22,597 bases of DNA from an uncultured Gammaproteobacteria bacterium (GTDB lineage: Bacteria > Pseudomonadota > Gammaproteobacteria > Pseudomonadales > Pseudohongiellaceae). The stretch lies in NCBI GenBank assembly GCA_903889815.1, contig CAISYX010000154.1:1-22597 (forward strand). The letters are read 5' to 3'. This document shows, piece by piece, positions 6,964 through 15,132 of this stretch. Within the stretch, counting starts at the first letter, position 1. Every line of letters begins with the position of its first letter. The notes below the pieces were generated by a model, which did no database searches, was not told the origin of the DNA, and was given only the letters and a program-made list of their open reading frames with translations. Made by a program: the position numbers and the translations under genes.

Positions 6964-9351
6964 TCAGAATATAATCTCGATGGTGGGTTCTTCATCCTGC
7001 GCGGGCTGGGTGTTCGGACTCGGCCTGACCGCGGTGCGTTGTGATTCCGTGGGGTCGTTCTCTTCCATGAACAGCTCGAACATCGTGTTGGCCTGATCGG
7101 GGCGGGCGCTGCGTCCGGTTTGTTTCTCCACCAGTCTGTCCACCAGCCCGTCCGGGCGTTCCAGCATGCGCTCCGGCGTTCCTTCCAGCACTGCCTTCAT
7201 GTAGTCGATCCAGATCGGTACTGGCACTGTGGCGCCCTGCTCACTTTCCCCCAGGGGCTGCGGCTGGTCGAAGCCGATGAAGACACTGGTGGCCACATCA
7301 CGATTGAAGCCGGTGAACCACAATTCGGCAGGACCGTTTGTGGTGCCGGTCTTGCCCATCAGATCCTTGCGCGGAATCTCCCGGCCCACGCGTCGCCCGC
7401 TGCCTTCTTCTATCACTGAGCGCAACATGCTGCCGAGCACATAGGCAACGCGGGCATCAACTGCTTGTTCTGCTGGCATTTCGTTGAAGCCAATGGACTC
7501 ACAGGACTTGCCGCAGGCGACACTCTGCACCGGCAGTGGGATCAGCCCGTCGACAGTGCGAATCTGCTTGATGAGGGTGGGAGTGACTTTCTGGCCACCG
7601 TTGGCAATTGTGGCAAACGCGCCGGCCATCTCGATGGGAGGGACATCCTGGCTGCCCAGCGCCACCGTGAGGTCGACGCGCGGGAAGTGGTCGGTGGTGA
7701 TGCCGAAACGTTTGGCGAACGGCAGAACGACATCAGAGCCAAGCTGTTCGTAAAGCCGCACAGCCGGAATATTGCGTGAATTGGTCAGTGCCGTGCGCAG
7801 CGTGATGGGGCCGGCGAAATTGTTTTCGAAATTGCGGGGACGATAGTCACCACGGGCAAATGCGGCATCGTTGATGATCGTGGCCGGCGTGTAGCCGCTT
7901 TCCAGTGCAGCGCCATAGACGAAGGGCTTGAACCCCGAGCCAGGCGGACGGGCGGTGGTGACACGATTGACCTGGCTTAACGCGAAGTCATAACCGCCAA
8001 CCAGGGCCAGGATGTCGCCATTGTCCGGCGATACCGAAACGATCGCACCTTGCAGGTCCGGAATCTGACCGAGAGTCCAGCCGCCGCTGGCAGTTTGTTT
8101 CAGGCGGATCAGGTCGCCGACCTTCACGATGTCGGAAGCACGCTCCGGACGGGGCCAGGCGCGCCCACGGTCGATGAACGGTGCTGCCCAGCTCAGTCCT
8201 TCCCAGGGGATGTTGACGGTGCTGCCATCCTGCAACATGGCCTTGATTTCTCGTTCGCCAAGTTCCGACACCACCCCGGGGTGCTGATTGCCCAATAACT
8301 GCTGTGTGGAAAGTGCCTGCATCCAGGTGTCCGTTGCAGACTGGCCCTCAGTGACCTCGATGTGGGACTCCGGGCCGCGGTAGCCGTGACGCTTGTCATA
8401 GTATTCTTCAAGGCCGTTGGTCAGCGCTCGATTGGCGATGGCCTGCTTTTCGCTGTGAATACTGGTAGTGACTTCGAAGCCTCGCCGATAGATATCTTCG
8501 CCGTACTGCGCGTAAAGGTCCTGGCGCACCATTTCGGCGACATAAGGGGCGCTGACCTCAATCCGGCGATTGTAGCGCCGCGCGTTGTCAGGCGTGTTGA
8601 TCGCCTCTTCATATTCCGCGCGCGTGATCATGTCCTGCTCATACATCTTGGTCAGCACCACATTGCGTCGCGTCGTTGCACGTGCCTGATCAGCAATGGG
8701 GTTGCACGGAGACGGACAGGGCAGAACCGAGGTCAGCATGGCAAACTGAGGCAGTCCCAGTTCCCAGATTGGCTTGCCGTAGTACGCATAGGCAGCAGCA
8801 TTGATGCCATCCGCGCCGGAGCCAAAGTAGATCAGATTAAGGTACAGGGTGATGATCTCTTCCTTGGTGAGCTCACGCTGGATGCGCAACGCAAAGGGAA
8901 TTTCCTTCAGCTTGCGTGCATAGACCGTGTCACTGTCGAAGGAAATGTTGTTCGCTAGCTGCATGGTGATGGTGCTGCCGCCGCCAAGATTGATGCCGCG
9001 CACAAACCCGTAGAATCCGCGCATCAGGCCGCGGATGTCCACGCCGGAGTGGGAGTAGAAGCGGGGGTCCTCACTGGCGATGACCGCATTGATCATCATC
9101 GGCGGTATCTGTTCGAAAGGAACGGGGTCGCGGCGGATTCCAATCTCGTCAATCAACCGGTTGTCAGCGGTGAGGATGCGCAGGGGCGTCTCCAGCTGCA
9201 CATCGCGGTACGATTCGGCTGAAGGCAGCTGCGGTGACAAATAGAGGAAGGCCGCCGCGGCCACCATGATGCCGCCGCTGGCGCAGAAGATGCCGAACCA
9301 GAACAGGCCTCGGAGCAATGTCTTGATACTGGAGTTCACGGGTGATGCCAC
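6964..9351 (-). CDS. mrcA: PBP1a, bifunctional peptidoglycan glycosyltransferase/transpeptidase
   Basis: A 795-residue class A penicillin-binding protein that polymerises lipid II and cross-links the glycan strands at the periplasmic face. A transmembrane anchor lies at about 13-38. The GT51 domain shows SEDPRFYSHSGVD (93-105; catalytic Glu94), GGGSTITMQLANN (123-135), RKLKE (146-150), YLNLIYFGSGADG (170-182) and RRNVVLTKM (228-236). An OB-like region precedes the transpeptidase, whose motifs are SGFK (472-475, nucleophile Ser472), SRN (525-527) and KTG (667-669). Two close cysteine pairs (212/216 and 613/617) stand out. The start is a GTG at 9351; a GTG four codons downstream (9339) is also possible, and neither has a clear ribosome binding site. 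It is divergent from pilM, as in Pseudomonas. Confidence 0.96.
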   Translation of the reverse strand: MASPVNSSIKTLLRGLFWFGIFCASGGIMVAAAAFLYLSPQLPSAESYRDVQLETPLRILTADNRLIDEIGIRRDPVPFEQIPPMMINAVIASEDPRFYSHSGVDIRGLMRGFYGFVRGINLGGGSTITMQLANNISFDSDTVYARKLKEIPFALRIQRELTKEEIITLYLNLIYFGSGADGINAAAYAYYGKPIWELGLPQFAMLTSVLPCPSPCNPIADQARATTRRNVVLTKMYEQDMITRAEYEEAINTPDNARRYNRRIEVSAPYVAEMVRQDLYAQYGEDIYRRGFEVTTSIHSEKQAIANRALTNGLEEYYDKRHGYRGPESHIEVTEGQSATDTWMQALSTQQLLGNQHPGVVSELGEREIKAMLQDGSTVNIPWEGLSWAAPFIDRGRAWPRPERASDIVKVGDLIRLKQTASGGWTLGQIPDLQGAIVSVSPDNGDILALVGGYDFALSQVNRVTTARPPGSGFKPFVYGAALESGYTPATIINDAAFARGDYRPRNFENNFAGPITLRTALTNSRNIPAVRLYEQLGSDVVLPFAKRFGITTDHFPRVDLTVALGSQDVPPIEMAGAFATIANGGQKVTPTLIKQIRTVDGLIPLPVQSVACGKSCESIGFNEMPAEQAVDARVAYVLGSMLRSVIEEGSGRRVGREIPRKDLMGKTGTTNGPAELWFTGFNRDVATSVFIGFDQPQPLGESEQGATVPVPIWIDYMKAVLEGTPERMLERPDGLVDRLVEKQTGRSARPDQANTMFELFMEENDPTESQRTAVRPSPNTQPAQDEEPTIEIIF

Positions 9352-9438
9352 ACTGGTTCAACGCTGGGTTGGTCACTTGCTGCAAGAGAGACCTGCAATT
9401 GCCGGAATTCATGTGCTCGGCAATGCCAGTCAGCCCGC

Positions 9439-9444
9439 ATTATA
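9439..9444 (-). promoter_or_regulatory. Candidate -10 element of mrcA
   Basis: Consensus TATAAT on the minus strand about 88 bases upstream of the mrcA GTG. The bases at -35 distance are a poor match, so an activator or a different spacing may be involved. Confidence 0.4.
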
Positions 9445-9602
9445 TACGCTGGAACCCGATTAATCTTGAGTGGAATTGTCGGGATTGGGAGCTCGTGTGC
9501 TGGCCGGCAAATGATGCAGAATGCAGGCACGAAAGCCCCCTTGCTTATCTCTTTTTAGTTATTGAAAACACATTGTTGCATCATTTCTTGTGGTATTCCT
9601 GT

Positions 9603-9643
9603 GGCGCACCAAACACGCGCTTGCCCGTCTCGGGGTGTGCGCC
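9603..9643. repeat. Inverted repeat in the mrcA-pilM intergenic region
   Basis: GGCGCAC (9603-9609) and GTGCGCC (9637-9643) are exact complements separated by 27 bases. This is a GC-rich patch inside AT-rich DNA. There is no T run, so it does not look like an intrinsic terminator. It could be an operator-like site or chance. Confidence 0.3.
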
Positions 9644-9708
9644 TGATCTACCTTCTTCTGGAAGATTTGAACTGGTTGGCAAATTAAAGTTATTTGTTGA
9701 AATGCCGA

Positions 9709-9714
9709 TATAAT
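9709..9714 (+). promoter_or_regulatory. Candidate -10 element of the pil operon
   Basis: Consensus TATAAT, 143 bases before the pilM GTG and 76 bases before an ATG with a strong ribosome binding site at 9790. The -35 region at 16-18 bases (around 9685-9692) is weak. Confidence 0.4.
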
Positions 9715-9789
9715 CTGTTGAATAGCATATATAAATTTTTTTTGATGTCGTAAATATCAAAAGTGACTCCTTTGCAGGAGGTATTTCTG

Positions 9790-9933
9790 ATGCGCGTCTA
9801 TACTCGAAGTCGACGCGATTCCAAGGCTGCTGGACACCAACTTCAGGCTTACGAAAGTGCTGCAACTTCTGAGCAAGAAAACCAAGACCCTTCTGGGAGT
9901 GGATATCAGTTCCACTGCCGTGAAGCTTCTTGA
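9790..9933 (+). CDS. Possible 47-codon leader ORF overlapping the pilM start (uncertain)
   Basis: An ATG at 9790 is preceded at 7 bases by AGGAGGT (9776-9782), the best Shine-Dalgarno in the intergenic region. The frame is +1 relative to pilM and ends at TGA 9931-9933, 77 bases inside pilM. The product would be basic at its N-terminus (MRVYTRSRRDSK) and polar after that, with no signal peptide, membrane segment or family I recognise. It might be a leader peptide that sets ribosome traffic into the weak GTG start of pilM. It might equally be the relic of an earlier start, or chance. Confidence 0.3.
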   Translation: MRVYTRSRRDSKAAGHQLQAYESAATSEQENQDPSGSGYQFHCREAS

Positions 9934-10918
9934 ACTAAGCCTCAGCAACGGTCGATATCGCATCGAGAACTATGTCATTCGCCAGCTGCCCTTCAATGCC
10001 GTGGTTGAGAAGAACATCAGCGACATCGACGCAGTCGGCGATGCCATCCGCCAGGCCATCTCCATCCTGAAGCCCTCCACGAAGGAAGCGGCGGCGGCTG
10101 TGGCTGGCTCCGCAGTAATCACCAAGATCATCGAAATGAATGCGGCGATGAATGATTCCGAAATGGAAAATCAGATCATCGTCGAAGCCGATCAGTACAT
10201 CCCGTATCCCCTGAGCGAAGTGTCCATCGACTTCGAGCGCCAGGAGCAAAAAGACCCTAAGTCTGACTTTGTCGACGTGCTGCTGGCAGCCTGTCGCAAG
10301 GAGAATGTCGAATCCCGAGTCGCAGCTCTGCAGTCCGGCGGACTTGTAGCGCGCGTGGTGGACATCGAGGCCTACGCGATGGAGCGCGCCTTTGGCCTGC
10401 TGCAGCCACAGATCGCCAGTGTGGACTCCAGCACAGTCGCGATTCTGGACATTGGCGCGACCATCACCACGCTCCATGTGCTGCTTGACGGCAAGACCAT
10501 CTAAACCCGGGAACAGCTTTTTGGCGGGCGCCAGCTGCTGGAGGATGTGCAGCGTCGTTTTGGACTGTCCGCCGTCGAGGCCGAGAATGCCATACGCCGG
10601 GGCACGCTGCCCGAAGAATACGACCAGGAAATTCTCGCACCCTTCAAGGATGCCGCCGTGCAGCAGGTCAGCCGCTCACTGCAGTTCTTCTTTTCATCCA
10701 GTCAGTACAACGACGTGGATCAGATCATCCTGGCGGGTGGCGTGGCTGCCATCGACGGCCTGGCGGGGCTGGTTCGCGAGCAATTGGCCACGCCGACGCT
10801 GGTGGCAAACCCTTTCCAGGACATTGCCATCGGCAGCAAGGTGAACAAGACCCTGCTCGCCAATGATGCGCCGGCGCTGATGATCGCCTGCGGACTGGCC
10901 ATGAGGAGCAAGTACTGA
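9857..10918 (+). pseudogene. pilM: PilM, type IV pilus actin-like protein, interrupted by an in-frame TAA
   Basis: PilM is the cytoplasmic actin-like ATP-binding protein that binds the N-terminus of PilN and links the pilus motor to the inner-membrane alignment complex. The frame starts at GTG 9857 (MLQLLSKKTKTLLGVDISST). It is broken by TAA at 10502-10504 (codon 216), then continues in the same frame for 137 codons to TGA 10916-10918. Joined, it is 353 codons, the normal PilM length. The break follows DGKTI and precedes TREQLFGGRQ, where the family usually has KTIYTREQ, so a Tyr codon (TAC/TAT) has probably become TAA. The upstream half holds the phosphate motifs (LLGVDISS, VAILDIGAT); the downstream half holds the adenosine-binding IILAGGVAAIDG. 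The last base overlaps the pilN ATG. The cause could be a real nonsense mutation or a base-call error. Confidence 0.9.
10502..10504 (+). other. Premature in-frame stop codon (TAA) in pilM
   Basis: This TAA falls in the pilM frame at codon 216. No other stop is present before the natural TGA at 10916. GTG 10547 downstream is in frame and has GGAGG nearby, but only 2 bases away, which is poor spacing for a restart. Confidence 0.9.
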
Positions 10919-11490
10919 TGGCACGCATCAATCTACTGCCCTGGCGGGAACAGCTTCGCGAAGAGCGCAAGCGCGAATTCTTTGTGCTGCTGCTGGGTGT
11001 CGTCATCATCGCTGGTGGAATACTGTTTCTGGTCGACCGCAATTTCCGCAGTGACATCCGCTACCAGCAGTCCCGCAATGATTTCCTGCGCCGCGAAGTG
11101 CTTGTGCTGGATGCGCGCATTGCCGAGATTGACGAGCTCAAGGACCAGAAGGCGCAGATCAGCTCGCGCATGGAAGTAATTCAGGATCTGCAGGGCTCGC
11201 GCCCTGTCATTGTGCGCATCTTCGACGAGCTGGTGAAGGCATTGCCTGCCGGCGTCTATTTCAACTCGTTGCAGCGGACCGGTGACCGTCTCCAGATTGA
11301 GGGTATTGCTGAGTCCAACAACAAGGTTTCAGAGCTGATGCGCCGCATCGAAGATTCGGAGTGGTTCATCAATCCCAGCCTGCAGCAGATTTCCGCCGCC
11401 TCGGCAGATATCAATTCCGATCAGCGCGAAGCCAATGCTTTCTCGCTGACCTTGTTCATGCAGGCACCTGAGCGCGGGGAGGAGCTGTGA
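10918..11490 (+). CDS. pilN: PilN, type IV pilus inner-membrane assembly protein
   Basis: A 190-residue bitopic protein of the pilus alignment complex. The cytoplasmic N-terminus MARINLLPWRE is the conserved segment that binds PilM. A transmembrane helix follows at about 22-40, then a coiled-coil stretch (about 45-90) and a ferredoxin-like periplasmic domain (VYFNSLQRTGDRLQIEGIA) that pairs with PilO. Its ATG shares a base with the pilM stop (TGATG), so its translation is expected to be coupled to pilM. Ribosomes stopped at the premature TAA in pilM could lower PilN output. Confidence 0.96.
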   Translation: MARINLLPWREQLREERKREFFVLLLGVVIIAGGILFLVDRNFRSDIRYQQSRNDFLRREVLVLDARIAEIDELKDQKAQISSRMEVIQDLQGSRPVIVRIFDELVKALPAGVYFNSLQRTGDRLQIEGIAESNNKVSELMRRIEDSEWFINPSLQQISAASADINSDQREANAFSLTLFMQAPERGEEL

Positions 11491-11491
11491 C

Positions 11492-12154
11492 ATGGCACTT
11501 CCCACGTTGATCAAGGAGCTGCAGAGCTTCGATTGGAACAACCTCAGTGACATTGAGTCCATCGGCGTCTGGCCAGGGGTAGTCAAGTTCATTCTGGCTG
11601 CCGCTATGTTTGTGGTATGCCTCGCGGGCGGATTCTGGTTCGACATTCGCAATCTGCAGGCCGAGTTGAGTCGCAGGGAAGCGGAAGAGACCGCCCTGCG
11701 TATAGAATTCGAACAAAAAGCAGTGCTGGCTGCGAATCTGGAAGAATACAAGGCACAGACGGTAGAGATGGAAAATGCATTCTCGGAGTTGTTGCGCCAA
11801 TTGCCCAGTCGCACTGAAGTGCCAGACCTCGTGGACGATGTGACAGAAACCGGTCTCGGAGCCAGCCTGACTTTCGCGCGCATTGAACTGGACTCTGAAG
11901 TGGAACTTGAGTTCTACATCGAGCAACCCATTCAGGTGGAAGTGCGGGGCAATTACCACGACTTTGGGACTTTCGTCAGTGGCGTTGCCAGTCTGCCCCG
12001 TATCGTCACTTTGCACGACTTCGAGATCACCGCTCCTGACAATCGCACTGCGCTCACCATGAGCATTACCGCGAAGACCTATCGGTACAGGACTGAAGAG
12101 GAAGAACAGCAGGAAAAAGAGCAAGAGGAGGCGCAAAGTGCTGCGACACCTTGA
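11492..12154 (+). CDS. pilO: PilO, type IV pilus inner-membrane assembly protein
   Basis: A 220-residue partner of PilN. It has a short cytoplasmic N-terminus, a transmembrane helix at about 29-50 (VVKFILAAAMFVVCLAGGFW), a coiled coil (about 52-100, NLQAELSRREAEETALRIEF) and a periplasmic ferredoxin-like domain (IQVEVRGNYHDFGTFVSGVA). The C-terminal 20 residues are a strongly acidic Glu/Gln run (TEEEEQQEKEQEEAQ), likely disordered. The ATG is one base past the pilN stop. Its end overlaps the pilP start by 17 bases. Confidence 0.95.
   Translation: MALPTLIKELQSFDWNNLSDIESIGVWPGVVKFILAAAMFVVCLAGGFWFDIRNLQAELSRREAEETALRIEFEQKAVLAANLEEYKAQTVEMENAFSELLRQLPSRTEVPDLVDDVTETGLGASLTFARIELDSEVELEFYIEQPIQVEVRGNYHDFGTFVSGVASLPRIVTLHDFEITAPDNRTALTMSITAKTYRYRTEEEEQQEKEQEEAQSAATP
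12126..12131 (+). promoter_or_regulatory. Ribosome binding site supporting the pilP GTG start
   Basis: AGGAGG inside the 3' end of pilO, 6 bases before GTG 12138. It favours this GTG over the ATG at 12183, which has no such site. Confidence 0.7.
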
Positions 12155-12698
12155 GTCTTCTCGTTCCGCCTGTCTGTTGCTGATGCGCTGGGCGCGGCTT
12201 GCAGCGCTTGGTCTGCTGCTGGCTGCCTGTGGCCGGCAGACCGCGATGGATGACTTGCAGCAGTTCATCGTGGAGGTGTCCCTGCGTCCGGGCGGTTCAG
12301 TTGAGCCAATGCCTGAATTCCAGCCCTACGAAGTATTCACATACAGTGCTGCGTCGATGCGCAGTCCCTTCGATGTGCCGATAATGGCAGGTACGGGCGA
12401 GGCAGAAGCGCCCGTGAATCTGGTGCAGCCAGATTTCGATCGTACGCCAGAGGTACTGGAGGAGTTCGCGCTTACGGACTTGACGATGGTTGGGATGATT
12501 ACGCGGGATCGCATCTTCATCGCGCTGATCCGGGATATGAACGGCACGCTGCACCGTGTCGGCGTTGGCAATTACATGGGGCACAACCACGGTCGGATTG
12601 CCCGCGTGACATCCGGCGAAGTGGCGCTGGTGGAAATAGTCCCTGCAGGTGACGGTGGCTGGGTGGAACGACCGCGCACGCTTGTCCTGCAGCGTTGA
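12138..12698 (+). CDS. pilP: PilP, type IV pilus lipoprotein
   Basis: A 186-residue lipoprotein that connects the PilN/PilO complex to the PilQ secretin. The N-terminal signal ends in the lipobox LAAC (28-31), so Cys31 should be the lipidated residue. An extended Pro-rich segment follows. The C-terminal HR-type beta domain contains LTMVGMITRDRIFIALIRD and HRVGVGNYMGHNHGRI, typical of PilP. Overlaps pilO by 17 bases. The GTG start is supported by AGGAGG at ideal spacing. Confidence 0.95.
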   Translation: MLRHLESSRSACLLLMRWARLAALGLLLAACGRQTAMDDLQQFIVEVSLRPGGSVEPMPEFQPYEVFTYSAASMRSPFDVPIMAGTGEAEAPVNLVQPDFDRTPEVLEEFALTDLTMVGMITRDRIFIALIRDMNGTLHRVGVGNYMGHNHGRIARVTSGEVALVEIVPAGDGGWVERPRTLVLQR

Positions 12699-12769
12699 GG
12701 GGAATGTCGCGGGAAATGCACGGATTTTTCAGCAGCGTGCACAGCGCTGCCACAACAGGTGAGTTGAGA

Positions 12770-15094
12770 ATGGCTACAGTGACGATGACTTCAAGTGCCA
12801 GACAGCCGGAATTGGCTGGACGGTGGCAGCGAGGCCTTGTGTTGGTGGTTCTGAGTGTCCTGGCCGCGTTCGCTCAGGCTCAGGATGCTGTGACACTGAA
12901 CAGCATCGGCTTTGCAAATCTGCCGGGAGACAGCATCGAAGTGCGACTCGAATTCGACGGCATTCCGCCAGAACCCACAGGGTTTACCCAGACGGATCCC
13001 GCACGAATTTCCATCGACCTCAGCAACGTGCAGAGCAGTCTGGCGGAACGTCGGTTTGATCTGGGGGCCAGCAATGCCCAAAGTGTGATGGTGCTGGAAA
13101 CCAGTGACCGCACGCGACTTGTATTCAATCTGGTGTCCCCAGTCGAATACCAGACCCGCATCGAAGGCAATACCCTGGTAGTTCATCTGGGCGGCGACAA
13201 TGTCGTCGCCGCGGCCCCTGCAGAAACTGTTGAGGCGCAGGTCGTTCAGGAGCCGGCGTCCGATGGTCCTGCCATTGCTGACGTTGCTTTTCGGCGCGGT
13301 AACGATCTCAATGAAGGGCAGATCGTCATCACGCTGAGCGACGACCAGATCGTGGGCAATGTGGAGCAGATTGGCAGTCGAGTGTATCTGGAATTTGCCG
13401 GCACTGCGGTGCCAGAACGACTCAACAGACGCTTTGACGTGACTGACTTCGCGACGCCCGTCAATACCGTTGATGTCTACCCGCAGCGCGGCAACGCGAC
13501 GATCGCGATTGACCTCAACGGGCAATACGAATACGTGGCTTACCAGCAGGGTCGGCAATACACCGTAAGTGTGACCCCGCCGGGTTCTGCGGCGGCCAAT
13601 GCAGACCCGGCTTCGCAGTTTTCAGGAAGTCTGGTGTCGCTAAGCTTCCAGAACATCGATGTGCGCTCCGTGCTGCAGCTGCTGGCCGATGAGAACAATC
13701 TCAACCTTGTTGCCAGTGATGCCATTACCGGCAACATCACGCTGCAGCTGGAGGATGTGCCTTGGGATCAGGCACTGAATCTGGTGCTGCAATCACGCAA
13801 TCTCGACAAACGTCTGGTGGGCAATGTGCTCTATGTAGCTCCGGCCAACGAGATTGCTGCACAGGAACAGCAGGCTCTGGATGCGAGCCGTCAGGCCCAG
13901 GCGCTGGCTCCATTGCAGACCGAGTACATTCAGGTCAATTACGCCGACGCGGCGAATATCCTCAGGCTTCTTACAGGTTCGCCGACTGGCAGTGGTGCTG
14001 CTTCTGCACCTGCGGCAGACCCCGCAGCACCTGCAGCGCCCGGCGTGCCGGCGGAGTCGGGCGCCACGGGCGTGCTTTCCAGTCGGGGCAGCGCCACTGT
14101 GGATGCGCGGACCAATATCATCATCATCCGGGACGTCGCGGAAAAGCTGGATGAAGTGCGCGAGCTGCTCAGCAAGCTCGACGTGCCGGTACGGCAGGTC
14201 CTGATTGAAGCCAGAATCGTGAACGTTTCCACCGACTTCGGGCGCGACCTGGGCATCCGCTGGGGCGGAGCCGGGCGCACGGATTCCAGTGACGGTTTCC
14301 GTTACGGCGGCAATCAAGGTGCCACCCTGGAACAACAGAACAACCGCGTTGCCGAAGCCTCGGCGATTCAGGAGGCGCTGGCTGCTGGCGAAGCTGCGCG
14401 CGTGCAGGCCTTGCAGGACGGTACTGACCCCAGTTTGATTGGTTCCATAGTGGCCCAGGCAATTGCGGCAGTACCGATCCCGATTGGTACCACTTCATTC
14501 CCCGATGCGCTGGCTGTGGATCTGGGAGTACAGGACGAAAGTGCCTCGTCGTTCTCCGTGGGCTTCACCAGCAACAGTGGTCTCATCGAGCTGGAGTTGT
14601 CTGCGCTTGAGAGCAGTGGCAATGGCGAGGTGATTGCGCGTCCGAAAGTCACCACGCAGGACAAGGTGACGGCAACGATCCAGTCAGGTGTCCGCATTCC
14701 TTATCAGGCACAGGCTGGCGGTACGGCTGGTGGCTCAACCACTGAGTTCGTCGATGCGGTGCTTTCGCTGGAAGTAACTCCTCAGATCACGCCGGACGGA
14801 CGCATCATCATGCAGCTCGACATTCATCAGGACTCCGTCGCTGCAGGCACCGGCACGGTGCCGGCAATCAACACCAATTCCATCAACACCAGCGTGCTGG
14901 TGGAAAATGGCGACACGATTGTTCTGGGCGGAGTATTCCGGGAAGAAACCACCACGACCGAAACCAAGACGCCGCTGCTGGGCGATGTGCTCTACCTTGG
15001 GCGTCTGTTCAAGCGCACCAACAACGAGAATCGCCGGACAGAGCTGCTGATTTTCATCACCCCTCGCATCATTGCGGAGATCAACACGCGCTGA
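12770..15094 (+). CDS. pilQ: PilQ, type IV pilus outer-membrane secretin
   Basis: About 774 residues. PilQ forms the outer-membrane channel for the pilus fibre. A signal peptide with predicted cleavage AQA|QD (after about 37) is followed by two AMIN peptidoglycan-binding domains (about 40-140 and 165-265). A secretin/TonB short N-terminal domain follows (about 283-355, LVSLSFQNIDVRSVLQLLAD), then a secretin N1 domain (about 380-467). The latter is interrupted by an Ala/Pro/Gly-rich loop at about 403-441. The secretin barrel occupies about 477-772 (EVIARPKVTTQDKVTA, VLSLEVTPQITPDGRI, ELLIFITPRII). I chose ATG 12770 because AGGTGAG lies 7 bases upstream and it gives a normal signal peptide. The frame is open from TTG 12695, overlapping pilP, with ATGs at 12704 and 12716. 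Confidence 0.95.
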   Translation: MATVTMTSSARQPELAGRWQRGLVLVVLSVLAAFAQAQDAVTLNSIGFANLPGDSIEVRLEFDGIPPEPTGFTQTDPARISIDLSNVQSSLAERRFDLGASNAQSVMVLETSDRTRLVFNLVSPVEYQTRIEGNTLVVHLGGDNVVAAAPAETVEAQVVQEPASDGPAIADVAFRRGNDLNEGQIVITLSDDQIVGNVEQIGSRVYLEFAGTAVPERLNRRFDVTDFATPVNTVDVYPQRGNATIAIDLNGQYEYVAYQQGRQYTVSVTPPGSAAANADPASQFSGSLVSLSFQNIDVRSVLQLLADENNLNLVASDAITGNITLQLEDVPWDQALNLVLQSRNLDKRLVGNVLYVAPANEIAAQEQQALDASRQAQALAPLQTEYIQVNYADAANILRLLTGSPTGSGAASAPAADPAAPAAPGVPAESGATGVLSSRGSATVDARTNIIIIRDVAEKLDEVRELLSKLDVPVRQVLIEARIVNVSTDFGRDLGIRWGGAGRTDSSDGFRYGGNQGATLEQQNNRVAEASAIQEALAAGEAARVQALQDGTDPSLIGSIVAQAIAAVPIPIGTTSFPDALAVDLGVQDESASSFSVGFTSNSGLIELELSALESSGNGEVIARPKVTTQDKVTATIQSGVRIPYQAQAGGTAGGSTTEFVDAVLSLEVTPQITPDGRIIMQLDIHQDSVAAGTGTVPAINTNSINTSVLVENGDTIVLGGVFREETTTTETKTPLLGDVLYLGRLFKRTNNENRRTELLIFITPRIIAEINTR

Positions 15095-15132
15095 GCGAAC
15101 TCCCGTGATTTTGCCCGGCTGCCAAGGTTACA

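Larger units (their letters stand above)
9352..9856. other. 505-base divergent intergenic region between mrcA and pilM
   Basis: No protein of recognisable family is encoded. The right half (about 9540-9770) is visibly more AT-rich than its surroundings. It holds candidate -10 boxes facing each gene, an inverted repeat GGCGCAC (9603-9609) / GTGCGCC (9637-9643), a second inverted repeat TTTTGAT (9740-9746) / ATCAAAA (9756-9762), and a strong Shine-Dalgarno at 9776. Open frames of 60-120 codons crossing this region look like chance frames. Confidence 0.6.

Noticed and set aside
9581..9865. 94-codon minus-strand frame in the mrcA-pilM gap, with a stretch faintly like the HU/IHF RNPxTG motif
   Set aside because: The resemblance is only a few residues, the rest is not HU-like, and the frame starts inside the antisense of pilM.
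10502..10504. Stop-codon reassignment, selenocysteine or pyrrolysine at the pilM stop
   Set aside because: The codon is TAA, which is not used for selenocysteine or pyrrolysine. TAA ends hslU and rpmE in the same window, so it is a normal stop here.
10490..10560. Programmed frameshift in pilM
   Set aside because: The two halves are in the same frame, so no shift is needed.
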